Shown here piece after piece: positions 15,345-25,286 of a stretch of DNA of 46,072 nucleotides. Both the position numbers and the translations under genes were made by a program. The notes beneath the pieces are model-generated. The model searched no databases. It saw nothing but the letters and a program-made list of their open reading frames with translations, and was not told where the DNA came from. Numbering within the stretch: the first letter of the stretch is position 1; every line of letters begins with the position of its first letter. Source of the stretch: Clostridia bacterium (GTDB lineage: Bacteria; Bacillota_A; Clostridia; Christensenellales; Borkfalkiaceae). Location: positions 1 through 46,072 of the forward strand of contig JAFVQP010000002.1 in assembly GCA_017504735.1 (NCBI GenBank), in the 5' to 3' direction.

Positions 15345-17029
15345 TTATTGGTAGAGATTATAAAAAGGCCTTTAACAGTGCCTACGAATTGATTAAAAGC
15401 GGTTTACTTAGCGACAATGCGTATTTGCGTGACCAACGTATTTATGTGGAAAATCATGAACCCAACGTAATTTACCATGGACGCAGCGAATACAGATATG
15501 AAGAGGAAGATTCCTTCAACAGTAACGTTGGCGAAGCCTTGTTTACCATGGAAGGGGCTACCTGGTTTGAAGGCATCCGTAACGGCGGCGAAGCCAATGA
15601 AAACGCACAATGGATTGCCTTCCTTTCCGCGCTCGCAAGAGAATATCATAAGAAATATTCCTTGATGGAATATTCGCAAAGCACAAGAAACGATGCGCAG
15701 CTTCGTGCGGAAGAAAGAGCGGCAAAAGAATTGATCAACAAGATTGTTCGTTTGCTTATGCCTCATCTTGGGGAAGTGAACGAATGGGGGGATTTGCAAA
15801 ACAACGAAGTCGATTTGTACGGCGTATCCCTTCGTATTGAAATCAGCGGCGGTAACATCCCTGAACCTGTACCTGTACTTTGTAAGGTATATTTCCGTCG
15901 TGACAACAAGGGTTCGATGCAGCCTTTGGAAAGCAGTGTTGCGGAAAATATCGAAATGTCGATCAACGAAGTTTCTGCGTCCGATCACGGCAATCAAAAG
16001 ATTCAAATCGACGGCCGCGTTATCAATGATACCCTTCGTAGCTTGGGTGATTTGGTGTCGGGGGAACATCTCAAGAAGGGCAAGAGCTTGATTAAGTGCC
16101 TTTGTTGCGGTCTTGAAGACAAAAAGGCGATTGTGGATATCCGTAAGAGAGCTGCAAACGGTGCAGCGAAGTTCGAATGCCGCGCGGTAAAGGTTTTGGG
16201 TATTTCCCACATCAAATGGCGCGATCAAACGGTTGACGCATTCATCAATCAGCAGCCTGTATTCCGTGTGACCCTCGGTATCAACCAAAACGTTAGCATG
16301 CGTTGTTTGAATTGTCAAGAAGACGCTGCTTTGATTACGGAAAACGTAATTTCTTACAACGTGAAAGACGAGTTTGGTAACATCGAACGCAAAAAGGTTG
16401 TGCTTGACAAAAATGCGGCAAACTTTGGTTTGTCGGCGCAAGAAATTGCAGACATCAAAAACAACTTGTTTGCGGATCACTTGGTGGATATCAAGTGTCC
16501 TGAAAATCCTCGTAAGGGCGATTGCCACAGATTGCGTTGTAGAGATCAATTGATGACGTTCGAGCTTGCAAACGGTGAAAAAGTACGCAAATGTATAGAT
16601 TGCAGCTATCCTGAAATCATCTATAAGAATGCAAAGGGTGAAAAATTGTACACGCCTAGCCTTCAGCTTGCAAGTAACGTGGGCGACTTGATGAACAAGG
16701 ATGAACTGATAAAATGTAATTGTTGCGGAAGATATTTCACCCGCGACGACGGTTCGGCTAGCAACGGCGGTATTGCGGAAGGAAAGAAAAATTGCGCCTT
16801 CTGCGCCACGGCTTCGGCGAAAAAGGGTGCAACGGAAGCAAGTGCAAGATTTAAGCGTTATGCTTGGATGTTCCCGACTTGGACGCGTGCAGCAAGTCTT
16901 GTGGGGGATAAGCTTTGCTATGAAGACGATGAAATTTTGCTGTTTGTAATCGGTGATAAGAAGTACAAGGTGGACAAGGTGTCCATCGGGGATTTCGGAT
17001 ACGTAGATGCGCCGAAGAGAATTAAGTGA
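15341..17029 (+). CDS. Unrecognised multi-zinc-ribbon protein
   Basis: The 562-residue protein matches no family that I recognise. Residues 1-240 are mixed alpha/beta with a strand-rich segment (VDLYGVSLRIEISGG). The second half carries at least four Cys clusters: KCLCCG (C253, C255, C256), MRCLNC (C322, C325), a larger cluster from C386 through RKCIDC (about 425), and KCNCCGRYF (C459 onward) closing with NCAFC near 485. The treble-clef/ribbon spacing suggests several structural zinc sites and nucleic-acid or protein binding. Translation is coupled to the SNF2 gene (4-bp overlap), and both are Cys-rich, so a direct complex is likely. No catalytic motif was found. Confidence 0.75.
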   Translation: MIIGRDYKKAFNSAYELIKSGLLSDNAYLRDQRIYVENHEPNVIYHGRSEYRYEEEDSFNSNVGEALFTMEGATWFEGIRNGGEANENAQWIAFLSALAREYHKKYSLMEYSQSTRNDAQLRAEERAAKELINKIVRLLMPHLGEVNEWGDLQNNEVDLYGVSLRIEISGGNIPEPVPVLCKVYFRRDNKGSMQPLESSVAENIEMSINEVSASDHGNQKIQIDGRVINDTLRSLGDLVSGEHLKKGKSLIKCLCCGLEDKKAIVDIRKRAANGAAKFECRAVKVLGISHIKWRDQTVDAFINQQPVFRVTLGINQNVSMRCLNCQEDAALITENVISYNVKDEFGNIERKKVVLDKNAANFGLSAQEIADIKNNLFADHLVDIKCPENPRKGDCHRLRCRDQLMTFELANGEKVRKCIDCSYPEIIYKNAKGEKLYTPSLQLASNVGDLMNKDELIKCNCCGRYFTRDDGSASNGGIAEGKKNCAFCATASAKKGATEASARFKRYAWMFPTWTRAASLVGDKLCYEDDEILLFVIGDKKYKVDKVSIGDFGYVDAPKRIK

Positions 17030-17050
17030 TGGACTTAGAGGGAATGTAAT

Positions 17051-20000
17051 ATGGAGAATATAACACTTACACAAAAACGAACGAGCAGCCCGAAACTGTT
17101 TTTGCTTCTCAGTTCGATTATTGCATTATTAAGTAACGTTGCAATTATCATTTTGTTGGGCGTGAATGGCGGCGGTTTGCAATATTATATTGCACCCATC
17201 GTTCTTGGCGCGATGGATTTATTGCTGATTGCCAGCGTTTTGCTCACCAACTACCGCTTTAAATACGGTTTGTATCAAAGTATTGCGTATATAGCCATTG
17301 TGTTTGTAACCATAGTTGCAACCATGGTGTTCCGTTATCAAGGAAATAAAGCTCGTATCTTCTCGTTGATTTCGGAAATTATTTGGATTTTTGTACACTT
17401 GGCTACGATGGTAGCGGTATTTTTCACGACTTTGCGCGCGGCGAAATATCGCAAGTGGGCAATGCCTACGGGTATCGCAACCTTTGGTGCGTTTGCGGCG
17501 GCTTGCGCTGCTTACGTAATCTACATTGCGGTTACGGGCTACTTTGGACAAGGCGCAGTAGGTATGCTTCGTCCTTTGTTGTACGAATATGATCAAACGA
17601 CCAAGACCTATACGGTTGTAGGCGTAGGCGAAGGGAAGGGCGACACGATCGTAATTCCTGAAAGCTTTGATACCATCAAGGTATCCAAAATCGATTGTAA
17701 CGTCTTCGCTGTGGATACGGTAAAGGACGTATATTTGGAATGTGCAAATACTGCAACGTTTACCAACCTCGCGGCATTGTCTGATTTTAACAGCAACGTA
17801 AAGGTACATATCCCCAAAGCAAATTACGATATGCTTCGTAACGGCTTATACACGCAAATGGCAAGCGTTGGCAACGTAACGAGCATTGCGAATAATGTAA
17901 AAGCACTTACCGAAGTAATGGCGCCTGCGGGTTTGGCTGAAGACGAAGTATATGTAAGCTATACCTATACGAAGGAAGATTTAGAGAGTGTAAACGGCAA
18001 CTACTTGCCTACGAAGTACCTGAAAAAGGGTACGGTATTTAACGCTGCTGATTATGCGGAAGAAATCCCTTATGCAGCGCATATGAGCGAAACTTCGGAT
18101 GAAGATTTGCACTGGTCGTTTAACAACCTTCAGCAATGCATTTTTACTGGTTTTTATAATGGCGAAACTGCGCTTGAAGGGGCAAAAATTGATAAGGATA
18201 TACAAAACGTTTCCTTAAAGTTTGAAAAAATCTACCGTGTATCCATTTTGGACGATAACGACACCAAATACGAAATCGAAGACAGCTTCACGCAGACGAT
18301 GGTAAACAATGAAGCGTTGACGTACCGTTACATGACGCAAAATACGGCAAACGACATTCTTGCTTCGATTCAACTTCGCGACGGCTTTGATTTGGCGTGG
18401 TATTACGGTTACACGGAATTTAGCGATTTGAAGGGATTTTTGAAGGATACGATTCAACCTAGCAATTATGAAATTGTAAGCATTAAGCCCAACTGGACGT
18501 TGCGCGTGCCTACGATTACGGAATTGAAGACGAACTATGCGGACAATAAGGTTACGTATGGTGAGGATTTGAAGTTCTCTGCAATGGCGCAAGCACCTGC
18601 AGACGGGTTCGAGTTGGAATTGAAGTGGTTAAAACAAGCAAGCGTAGAACATACGGGTACGACCTATGAGATTGATACGATTGATATCGATCAAGGCGGT
18701 AGCTATACCTTATCGGTTACGGCATCTTGGCCTGAAAAGACGTCCTTGACGTCCAACGTAAGACAAGATATTGACGTAGAAGTATTGAAACGCGCAATGC
18801 CTTTCACCTGGATTTTACCTGCATACCATGGGTATGAAGCATTGGATAAAACCTATTCGGTTGCGTATGACGAAACGGAAATTGTAAAAGAAGACGAAAT
18901 TACCTATGTAATCCGTGACGCGAAGAATATAACCCAAGGGGTTACCCTTCGCAATGCGGGCGATTATGAAATGAAAATCATCTTGACGGGTGAGACAGCG
19001 GAACGTTATTTTGTGCCTACGCATACTGAGGAAGGCGTGGAAGATAGCGATCCTATTCAAATGGGTGAGACTGCTACATATACCATTACTCCTCATCAGT
19101 TGGATGCAAATTGGGATGAAGCTTCGTTTGCGCACACCTATGATGGTGCGCCTTATCAGCCCTTTATTAACGGTACGTATGGTATTGGGGAAGAAATGTA
19201 CACCCTTATTGATATATATATGGACAGCGCGCAGACGCACGCGGGCACGTATATGGCAAAGGCGACTAGCCAAAACCCCAACTATATTTTAAGAAACCCT
19301 GAAAAACAATTCGTGATTAATCAAAGACCTGTTCATTTTGAATGGGATAACATTTCGGAATTGATTTACAACGGACAAGAACAATCGGTTGAAGTCATTT
19401 CGATTATTGACGTAGTGTTTGGTGAAGAACAAGACATCTTGGACAGCTTGATTTACACGGGGCAAGGAACCAACGTAGATAGCTATACCATGAACGCAAG
19501 TTTCCCTGAAAATAGCAACTACAAATATGCCGAAGATGAAATGGGTAATCACGATTATGCAATTCTCAAGGCAGATTTGACCGTTGTTTTGGAGGCACAT
19601 TCGAAAATCTATGATGGTAAAATCTTTACCGCGAATGCAGAGGAAAAATATAGCTATCTTTGCGATGGCTTACAAGGTAAAGATACTTTTGAAGAAGTGT
19701 TTGCAAACTTCGCTTACGCTGGCGATGCTATTGAGGCAATCAATCAGGGTGCCTATGTGATTGACACCAGCTACGATGAAGGTGAAAAGTACGGCAACTA
19801 CAACATCAATCACGACACCTATGTGATTGAAACAACCACGTTGACGATTGAACAGCGTCTTGTAACCTTGACCTGGCAAGAAAATTTGTCGAATGTATAT
19901 AACGGTGAGGAACAAGCAGTAAAGGTTATAAAAATTAACAACGTTGTTGCAGAAGAAGAAGAGGCGCAGTTGGAGTTGTTGGAATATACGGATAACGTAG

Positions 20001-22468
20001 AAACCAACGTAGGGACATACTATGCACACGTAGCGTTCCCCGCGGATAGCAACTATGCGTTTGATATTGAGAAAAATGAGAACGGTCAGACGGAATTCGA
20101 AATTACGAAGAAAGCTTTGACCTTGACGATTACCCCTGCAGAAAAGACGTATGATGCTAAGATTTATGTATCGGAAGTAGAGGGTGAAGAAAAGAATTTT
20201 GAATACGTTTATGATGGGCTTGTTGGCGAAGATACCTTTGAAGAAGTAATTGTAGGTATTCAGTTTGCGGGCGCGGCAACCACCGCAATTAACGCAGGTG
20301 AGTACGAGTTATCCGTAGAATTCAGCGAAGGTGAAAAATACGGCAACTACGAATTAAACGAAAACGCTCCTTATCTTGTAAAAACTTCTACGTTGACGAT
20401 TCATAAACGTCCTATCACTGTAACGTGGCAGGAAGAACTCAGCTTCGTCTATAATGCAGCGAGCCAAAGCATTGAGGTGGTAGCAATCAATGAAGCACAA
20501 GGCGATGAAGGCGCGGTAGCGGGTGAAGAAGAGGATATCTTGACCTCTCTTATCTATACGGGTGAACAAACCAACGTTGGTACGCATACGATGACGGCAA
20601 CCTTGCCCACCATCACCAACTACGTATTTGCAAACGAAGAAACCAATAAGCAAACCTTCGACATCACGAAGAAGGCTTTGACGGTTACGGTAACTGCAGG
20701 TGCGACGGATGGCAAGTCGAAGATTTACGACGGTATTGCTTATAGCGATTACGATTATGCAGTAGAGGGGTTGGAAGGCAGCGACCTTATCACGGAAGTT
20801 GCGAAAGACATCGAATGCGTAGTTTCCTTGCAGGGCACGACGGCATCCGTTACCCCTACGAACGCGGGCGCGTATGAAGTAAGGGTTGGTTATGGTCAGG
20901 GCGCGAAGTTTGGTAACTACGACTTGACGACCACGACGGATACTTTTGAAATTGAACATAGAGAAATCACCTTGACGTGGCAGGATAACACTTCGTTGGA
21001 ATACACTGCAAAAGCGCAAAAGGTCGAGGTTGTTGCTTTGGATAACGTGGTCGTTTCCGAATCGAGCGCAATCTTGAAATCTTTGATTTATGATGGCGCA
21101 AAGACCAATGTAGGCGCATATGAAATGACCGCAACCTTGCCCGCAACCAGCAACTATGTATTTGCAGAAGGTGAAACGGGGGTATGCGCATACTCCATCA
21201 CGCCGAAGGCATTGACGGTTACGGTAGATGATAAAGAGGTTGTTTATACTGGTGCGAATTATGCTGGCGACTTCAAGGTTACGCCTGTCGGCTTAGCTGG
21301 CACGGATAAGATTACTGAAGTATTTGTACCTGCTTATACCGGTGCAGAAGCCGCGCGCAACGTAGGTACCTATGAAATCAATGCGGAAAATACAGATGCT
21401 GCAACGAAAGCAGGTAACTATACCATTACGATTGTTCCTGGTACGTTGACGATTACCCAGCGTTCCGCTACGGTAAGCGTAAACAACAAAACTACAACGT
21501 ATGATGCAAACGTTAAAACTGGTTTTGCAATTACCATTTCGGGTAAAGCAAATGCGGACAACGCGGAAGATCTCCTTACGGTAACGAGCTACAAGGGCGC
21601 AGGTACGACGGCAGTTAATGCAGGCAGCTATGACGTAGAAGTAGATGCTTACACACCAGGTGAAGAATTTGCAAACTACAGCTTTACCTTTGTAAAGGGT
21701 ACGCTTACAATCAATAAGAAGCAAATCGCACCTACGTGGGGCACGAGTTCGGTTACCTATGATGGTAACGCACAAACCCTCACGATTGCATCGGTGTCTG
21801 GTCTTATCGGTGCCGATACGATAAATATGCTTGGTATTACGTATGCGAACAATACGCAAACGAATGCAGGTAATTATACGGTAACGGCAACCTTGGCTGA
21901 AAACAACTACATCTTCGCAGAAGGTCTTTCGACGACGACTACGTTGGCGATTGCACAAAAAGCGTTGACGGTAACGGTTGCAAACGCTACGCATACTTAC
22001 AATGGTAACGTTTACAGTAGCTTTACTTATACCCACAACGGTTTGGTGAGCACGGATGTAATCGGCGACGTCTTGCAGAGCGTTTCCTACGAAACCTATG
22101 CAGCTGGCCAGAAGAAGACTGCGCAGGATGCAGGTACGTACGAAATCCGCTTGTCTTATACCAAAGGCGCGAAGGCGGATAACTACGTAATTACCATAAA
22201 GAATGGTACTTTGACGATTAATCAAGCGGAAATTACGCTTACGTGGCCTACGAAGAAGAGCTACGATTCAAATGAAGTATCGGAAGCGGCATTGAAGGCA
22301 ACGGCTGTTGGCGTAAATGGGGAAAACGTTGCGCTTTCCTACACGGGTTATTCTGCTGCGGAAGGTACGCATACCATTACGGCAAGCACCAGCAATGCAA
22401 ACTACAAGATTAAAAACCCCACCTTCACTTACACCGTTACGGTTGCAAAGAGCGAAGAAAAAAAATAA
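17051..22468 (+). CDS. Giant membrane-anchored MBG/Ig-like repeat protein
   Basis: The 1805-residue protein begins with about five hydrophobic helices between residues 15 and 165, without a cleavable signal peptide. A short BspA/LRR-like segment follows (TIVIPESFDTIKVSKIDCNVF, about 197-217; cited in part). From about 580 to the end, roughly 14 MBG-type beta domains are arrayed, each of 75-105 residues. Two types alternate: one opening with TW (as in ITVTWQEELSF), the other with LTVT...KIYDG and closing with GNY...TLTI. No LPXTG motif, no SLH domain and no C-terminal membrane helix was found, so the N-terminal helices are the anchor and the beta array should extend outward. MBG arrays occur in adhesins and large surface proteins. 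Its place inside an operon of cytosolic ATPases is unusual. Confidence 0.85.
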   Translation: MENITLTQKRTSSPKLFLLLSSIIALLSNVAIIILLGVNGGGLQYYIAPIVLGAMDLLLIASVLLTNYRFKYGLYQSIAYIAIVFVTIVATMVFRYQGNKARIFSLISEIIWIFVHLATMVAVFFTTLRAAKYRKWAMPTGIATFGAFAAACAAYVIYIAVTGYFGQGAVGMLRPLLYEYDQTTKTYTVVGVGEGKGDTIVIPESFDTIKVSKIDCNVFAVDTVKDVYLECANTATFTNLAALSDFNSNVKVHIPKANYDMLRNGLYTQMASVGNVTSIANNVKALTEVMAPAGLAEDEVYVSYTYTKEDLESVNGNYLPTKYLKKGTVFNAADYAEEIPYAAHMSETSDEDLHWSFNNLQQCIFTGFYNGETALEGAKIDKDIQNVSLKFEKIYRVSILDDNDTKYEIEDSFTQTMVNNEALTYRYMTQNTANDILASIQLRDGFDLAWYYGYTEFSDLKGFLKDTIQPSNYEIVSIKPNWTLRVPTITELKTNYADNKVTYGEDLKFSAMAQAPADGFELELKWLKQASVEHTGTTYEIDTIDIDQGGSYTLSVTASWPEKTSLTSNVRQDIDVEVLKRAMPFTWILPAYHGYEALDKTYSVAYDETEIVKEDEITYVIRDAKNITQGVTLRNAGDYEMKIILTGETAERYFVPTHTEEGVEDSDPIQMGETATYTITPHQLDANWDEASFAHTYDGAPYQPFINGTYGIGEEMYTLIDIYMDSAQTHAGTYMAKATSQNPNYILRNPEKQFVINQRPVHFEWDNISELIYNGQEQSVEVISIIDVVFGEEQDILDSLIYTGQGTNVDSYTMNASFPENSNYKYAEDEMGNHDYAILKADLTVVLEAHSKIYDGKIFTANAEEKYSYLCDGLQGKDTFEEVFANFAYAGDAIEAINQGAYVIDTSYDEGEKYGNYNINHDTYVIETTTLTIEQRLVTLTWQENLSNVYNGEEQAVKVIKINNVVAEEEEAQLELLEYTDNVETNVGTYYAHVAFPADSNYAFDIEKNENGQTEFEITKKALTLTITPAEKTYDAKIYVSEVEGEEKNFEYVYDGLVGEDTFEEVIVGIQFAGAATTAINAGEYELSVEFSEGEKYGNYELNENAPYLVKTSTLTIHKRPITVTWQEELSFVYNAASQSIEVVAINEAQGDEGAVAGEEEDILTSLIYTGEQTNVGTHTMTATLPTITNYVFANEETNKQTFDITKKALTVTVTAGATDGKSKIYDGIAYSDYDYAVEGLEGSDLITEVAKDIECVVSLQGTTASVTPTNAGAYEVRVGYGQGAKFGNYDLTTTTDTFEIEHREITLTWQDNTSLEYTAKAQKVEVVALDNVVVSESSAILKSLIYDGAKTNVGAYEMTATLPATSNYVFAEGETGVCAYSITPKALTVTVDDKEVVYTGANYAGDFKVTPVGLAGTDKITEVFVPAYTGAEAARNVGTYEINAENTDAATKAGNYTITIVPGTLTITQRSATVSVNNKTTTYDANVKTGFAITISGKANADNAEDLLTVTSYKGAGTTAVNAGSYDVEVDAYTPGEEFANYSFTFVKGTLTINKKQIAPTWGTSSVTYDGNAQTLTIASVSGLIGADTINMLGITYANNTQTNAGNYTVTATLAENNYIFAEGLSTTTTLAIAQKALTVTVANATHTYNGNVYSSFTYTHNGLVSTDVIGDVLQSVSYETYAAGQKKTAQDAGTYEIRLSYTKGAKADNYVITIKNGTLTINQAEITLTWPTKKSYDSNEVSEAALKATAVGVNGENVALSYTGYSAAEGTHTITASTSNANYKIKNPTFTYTVTVAKSEEKK

Positions 22469-22488
22469 AAACAAAATAGGAGAATGCT

Positions 22489-23634
22489 ATGATTTGTGCA
22501 AATTGCAAAAAGAAAATAGATGAACCTCTGTTGTTATATAACGGCAGCCTTACCTGTCCTTCGTGTAAAAAACCGTTGACGGCGGTGGAAAACTTCTGTA
22601 TTACGGAAGAAAACGAGGAATTGTATCGTTTGTCGGAAAATATGTTTTTCCGCGCGTTGACCTCGCAGGATAAGAACAAACAGAGAAAGTATAGATTAAA
22701 AGCAGTAGATTATTGTAAGAAAGCGGCGATTGCGGGACATCCGTACGCAATCGTACGCTTGGGCTACTACTACGAAAAAGGCTTGGCGGAACCTTCTTCT
22801 AAGAGTGAGTCGGAAAGAGGCTGGCGTATTGCATACGGATTCTATTCTTCCGTATGCTTCTGCGAAGAAGATAAAGAGCTTAAGATTGAATTAAAGCGTA
22901 TGCCGATTGCTTACCAAAGCAACGAACATTTCCAGGATTTGAGAAAAATTGCGGCGTCCTATCTTTTGGATATGTTGTTGACGACGGACGAAGAATTTGA
23001 CGCACTTCCTCGTTTCAACTACGCAATTAACCGTAAAAAGGTATTGTCGCAGTTGGGTATCCACGATGATAGAACTCGCGCGTCCGGTCAAGAGAAGAAC
23101 CGTATGGAAATTCTCGAATCGGTTTTGGAAGGCTGTTTGGAAAAGAAACACGCGCCTTTGTTCGGTTACGTTTGGGTGAAAGCAGGCGAATTATCGCAGT
23201 TTATGGAATATAAGACGGACGGCAAAAACTTGTTCGATCGTTTGAAAGCCAAGGGCGTGGAATTTCGCTTTATCGACAGTAATGAAAAGGGTGTAATCGA
23301 AGAAAACGGCGACGACGAAAGTTTCCACCGTGTACAAAATATGACACAGGTAGAAGACGATGGTTTTGAACGTCACAACGGCTACCTTGTATTTTACAAT
23401 GAAAAGAACGGTAAGCGTGTGTTGAAAGGTTCGGCGGTAGCTGCGGTTAAAAAGAGCTTGTACGATGGCTTCGGTTCTCGTTTGAGAAGCTTTATCATTG
23501 CTGCAAAATCGGGTTCCCGTGTCTTCTTCGAAGATGATATTCGTCAACACAATAAGGTGAACTTGCTTGGCGGTAACAAAGGCTACGCCGACGCGGTAAA
23601 CAGCTTGCTCAAGGTCGTGGAAGAGGAGGAATAA
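22489..23634 (+). CDS. Zinc-ribbon protein with a Sel1-like repeat
   Basis: The 381-residue protein opens with a rubredoxin-like zinc ribbon, C3-x2-C6 and C23-x2-C26. A helical segment about residues 60-110 contains a Sel1/TPR-like unit (AVDYCKKAAIAGHPYAIVRL followed by GYYYEKGL). The middle is helical and charged, and the last 130 residues form a separate alpha/beta domain (GYLVFYNEKNGKRVLKGSAV) of unknown type. AGGAG precedes the ATG at a normal distance. It lies 20 nt after the MBG gene and 4 nt before the coiled-coil gene. Sel1 repeats usually mediate protein contacts, so an adaptor role is inferred. The family is not recognised. Confidence 0.7.
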   Translation: MICANCKKKIDEPLLLYNGSLTCPSCKKPLTAVENFCITEENEELYRLSENMFFRALTSQDKNKQRKYRLKAVDYCKKAAIAGHPYAIVRLGYYYEKGLAEPSSKSESERGWRIAYGFYSSVCFCEEDKELKIELKRMPIAYQSNEHFQDLRKIAASYLLDMLLTTDEEFDALPRFNYAINRKKVLSQLGIHDDRTRASGQEKNRMEILESVLEGCLEKKHAPLFGYVWVKAGELSQFMEYKTDGKNLFDRLKAKGVEFRFIDSNEKGVIEENGDDESFHRVQNMTQVEDDGFERHNGYLVFYNEKNGKRVLKGSAVAAVKKSLYDGFGSRLRSFIIAAKSGSRVFFEDDIRQHNKVNLLGGNKGYADAVNSLLKVVEEEE

Positions 23635-23638
23635 TCCG

Positions 23639-25120
23639 GTGCGATATAGTGAGATTATGGAAGTTTGCGATGCAAACAAAATCAAGTACGATAAGGGTAT
23701 CAAAAAATTGGATGATTGCAATTATCCCAACGATTCTTGTTATGCATTGTCGAAGCAGATTGCCGCATCTTTGGAACGGGCGTTACACGTAGGGTTTCAA
23801 AGGGGTTTTGTGCACGTAAAAGATATTATTGGCGAATTGACGGAAATTGCGGCGGTTTTAAATTCGCGAAGAGCAGCGGACAATTTACCTATACACAATA
23901 AAAGGGTGCAAACGTTAAAAAAACAAGTAGAAAACATGCACACCGAGACAATTAAGGAGGAAAGTGTTTTGAAAGATACAGTTCAACAGTATATTGATAG
24001 CTCGTTAGGCGCAATTTCGTATTTGAAGAAAAAATACGAAAAGAATGGTATGTCAACGGCGGTGTTAAATGAAAGTGAAAAGACTTTCAAGGAAATCAGC
24101 TCGTTGATGAGCAAAATTTACGACGATAAGAGCGAGGAAGCAGTAGCAAAGGTAACCCAAATTTGCGATAACATTAAAGAGTGGAGAGCCAGCGCCGCTG
24201 CAAACATGTTGCAGGAATCTTCTGTCGCATCGTTGAAGGCTGCTTTAGAGGGCGCCCGTGACTGGACGAAGCTTTATAACACGAAGGCAAAGGCGGCAAA
24301 AACGCCCGCGCCCGTTTATGAAGAAGACGATATTGGCTATTATGCAAACTTTGAAGGTCATTTAAGAGATTTCCAATCGTTCAAGGATAACCTTAGCTTA
24401 GTAGAAAAAGAAATCGCTGGTAAGTATGAACGTGCGGAAGCGGAAAAAGCTCAAATTACGGAATTGAAGGGTAAAATTTCCGCAATCCATGAAAAGAAAG
24501 AAGCTTTGAGATTGGAAAAGAAGAAAATCCGTCGCGACTTAGAAAACGGTGACATCGATGAAGATGAAGCTTACGATAGAGCGCTTGACATCAAAGAGAA
24601 AGCAGAAGAACTTGATGAAGAAATCGAAAGCCTTGAAGATCGTATTGAATCGAAAGAGTCTTTGATCGAAAGCATGAAGGACGCTAAAGAAAACTACGTA
24701 AACTACTTCAAGGATATTGTTACAAAGGCTGAAAACCATATCGACAACGAACCTGTTTTCGTATCTATTTCCAAGCAAGTAAACTTCTTGACGATGGTAA
24801 GAGTATTGCAAGGTATGGGCTCTGAAAAGGATATTCAAGACGTTATCGACGTTAGTAGTGACATTGATACGATTATCCAAATCATCATCGACAAGAGAAA
24901 CGAAGCTCAAGCACGCCTCAAAAAAGCTGCGCAAGACCAAAGAGATATTCTTAGACGTAAAAGAGAAGAAAAACGTAGAGAAAAAGAAGGCGAAAGGCAG
25001 GATAGAAAATCGAAGCTTAGAGATTTGTTGGGTCTTGAAGACGACGAGGAAGAAGAAAAAGAAACTCCCGTTAAAGAAAAGACCAGAAATCGTATGGACA
25101 TCTTGGACGACGACCTTTAA
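23639..25120 (+). CDS. Coiled-coil protein with a C-terminal DILD tail
   Basis: The 493-residue helical protein has a GTG start. The AGGAGGA at 23625-23631, inside the end of the previous gene, is 7 nt upstream, which favours GTG at 23639 over ATG at 23657. The N-terminal 240 residues are helical. A long coiled coil spans about 250-365 (ELKGKISAIHEKKEALRLEK region), a small globular part follows, then a highly charged helix (about 417-470) and a tail ending NRMDILDDDL. The tail resembles that of the 239-residue protein at 31932-32651 (KSDILD). The family is not recognised; long helical hairpins plus an acidic C-terminal motif would also suit PspA/ESCRT-III-like filament proteins, but no match can be claimed. 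Confidence 0.7.
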   Translation: MRYSEIMEVCDANKIKYDKGIKKLDDCNYPNDSCYALSKQIAASLERALHVGFQRGFVHVKDIIGELTEIAAVLNSRRAADNLPIHNKRVQTLKKQVENMHTETIKEESVLKDTVQQYIDSSLGAISYLKKKYEKNGMSTAVLNESEKTFKEISSLMSKIYDDKSEEAVAKVTQICDNIKEWRASAAANMLQESSVASLKAALEGARDWTKLYNTKAKAAKTPAPVYEEDDIGYYANFEGHLRDFQSFKDNLSLVEKEIAGKYERAEAEKAQITELKGKISAIHEKKEALRLEKKKIRRDLENGDIDEDEAYDRALDIKEKAEELDEEIESLEDRIESKESLIESMKDAKENYVNYFKDIVTKAENHIDNEPVFVSISKQVNFLTMVRVLQGMGSEKDIQDVIDVSSDIDTIIQIIIDKRNEAQARLKKAAQDQRDILRRKREEKRREKEGERQDRKSKLRDLLGLEDDEEEEKETPVKEKTRNRMDILDDDL

Positions 25121-25194
25121 TTATTCAAAAGTATGCCTTTGAAGGCGTGAAATAGGGCTTTGTATTGTAAAAAACACGAAACAGAATGATATAT

Positions 25195-25232
25195 GCGAAG
25201 CAGTGTTACACATAAGTAAAACACTGCTTCGC
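25195..25232 (+). terminator. Perfect 13-bp hairpin inside the operon (attenuator or processing site)
   Basis: GCGAAGCAGTGTT (25195-25207) pairs perfectly with AACACTGCTTCGC (25220-25232) around a 12-nt loop, and AAAATCAATTTTTTCATTTT follows. The poly-T is 9 nt away, so termination is probably partial. It sits in the only large gap of the operon (25121-25286). The loop-side sequence CAGTGTTACACATAAG (25201) recurs as CAGTGTAACGCATAAG (25255) just before the next Shine-Dalgarno sequence, which would allow an alternative pairing. Confidence 0.6.
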
Positions 25233-25286
25233 AAAATCAATTTTTTCATTTTCACAGTGTAACGCATAAGAGTAAGGAGGGCGGAG

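Noticed and set aside
18793..22440. Assembly-generated tandem duplication in the MBG gene
   Set aside because: The domain copies are strongly diverged at DNA and protein level, so they are ancient duplications and not assembly repeats.
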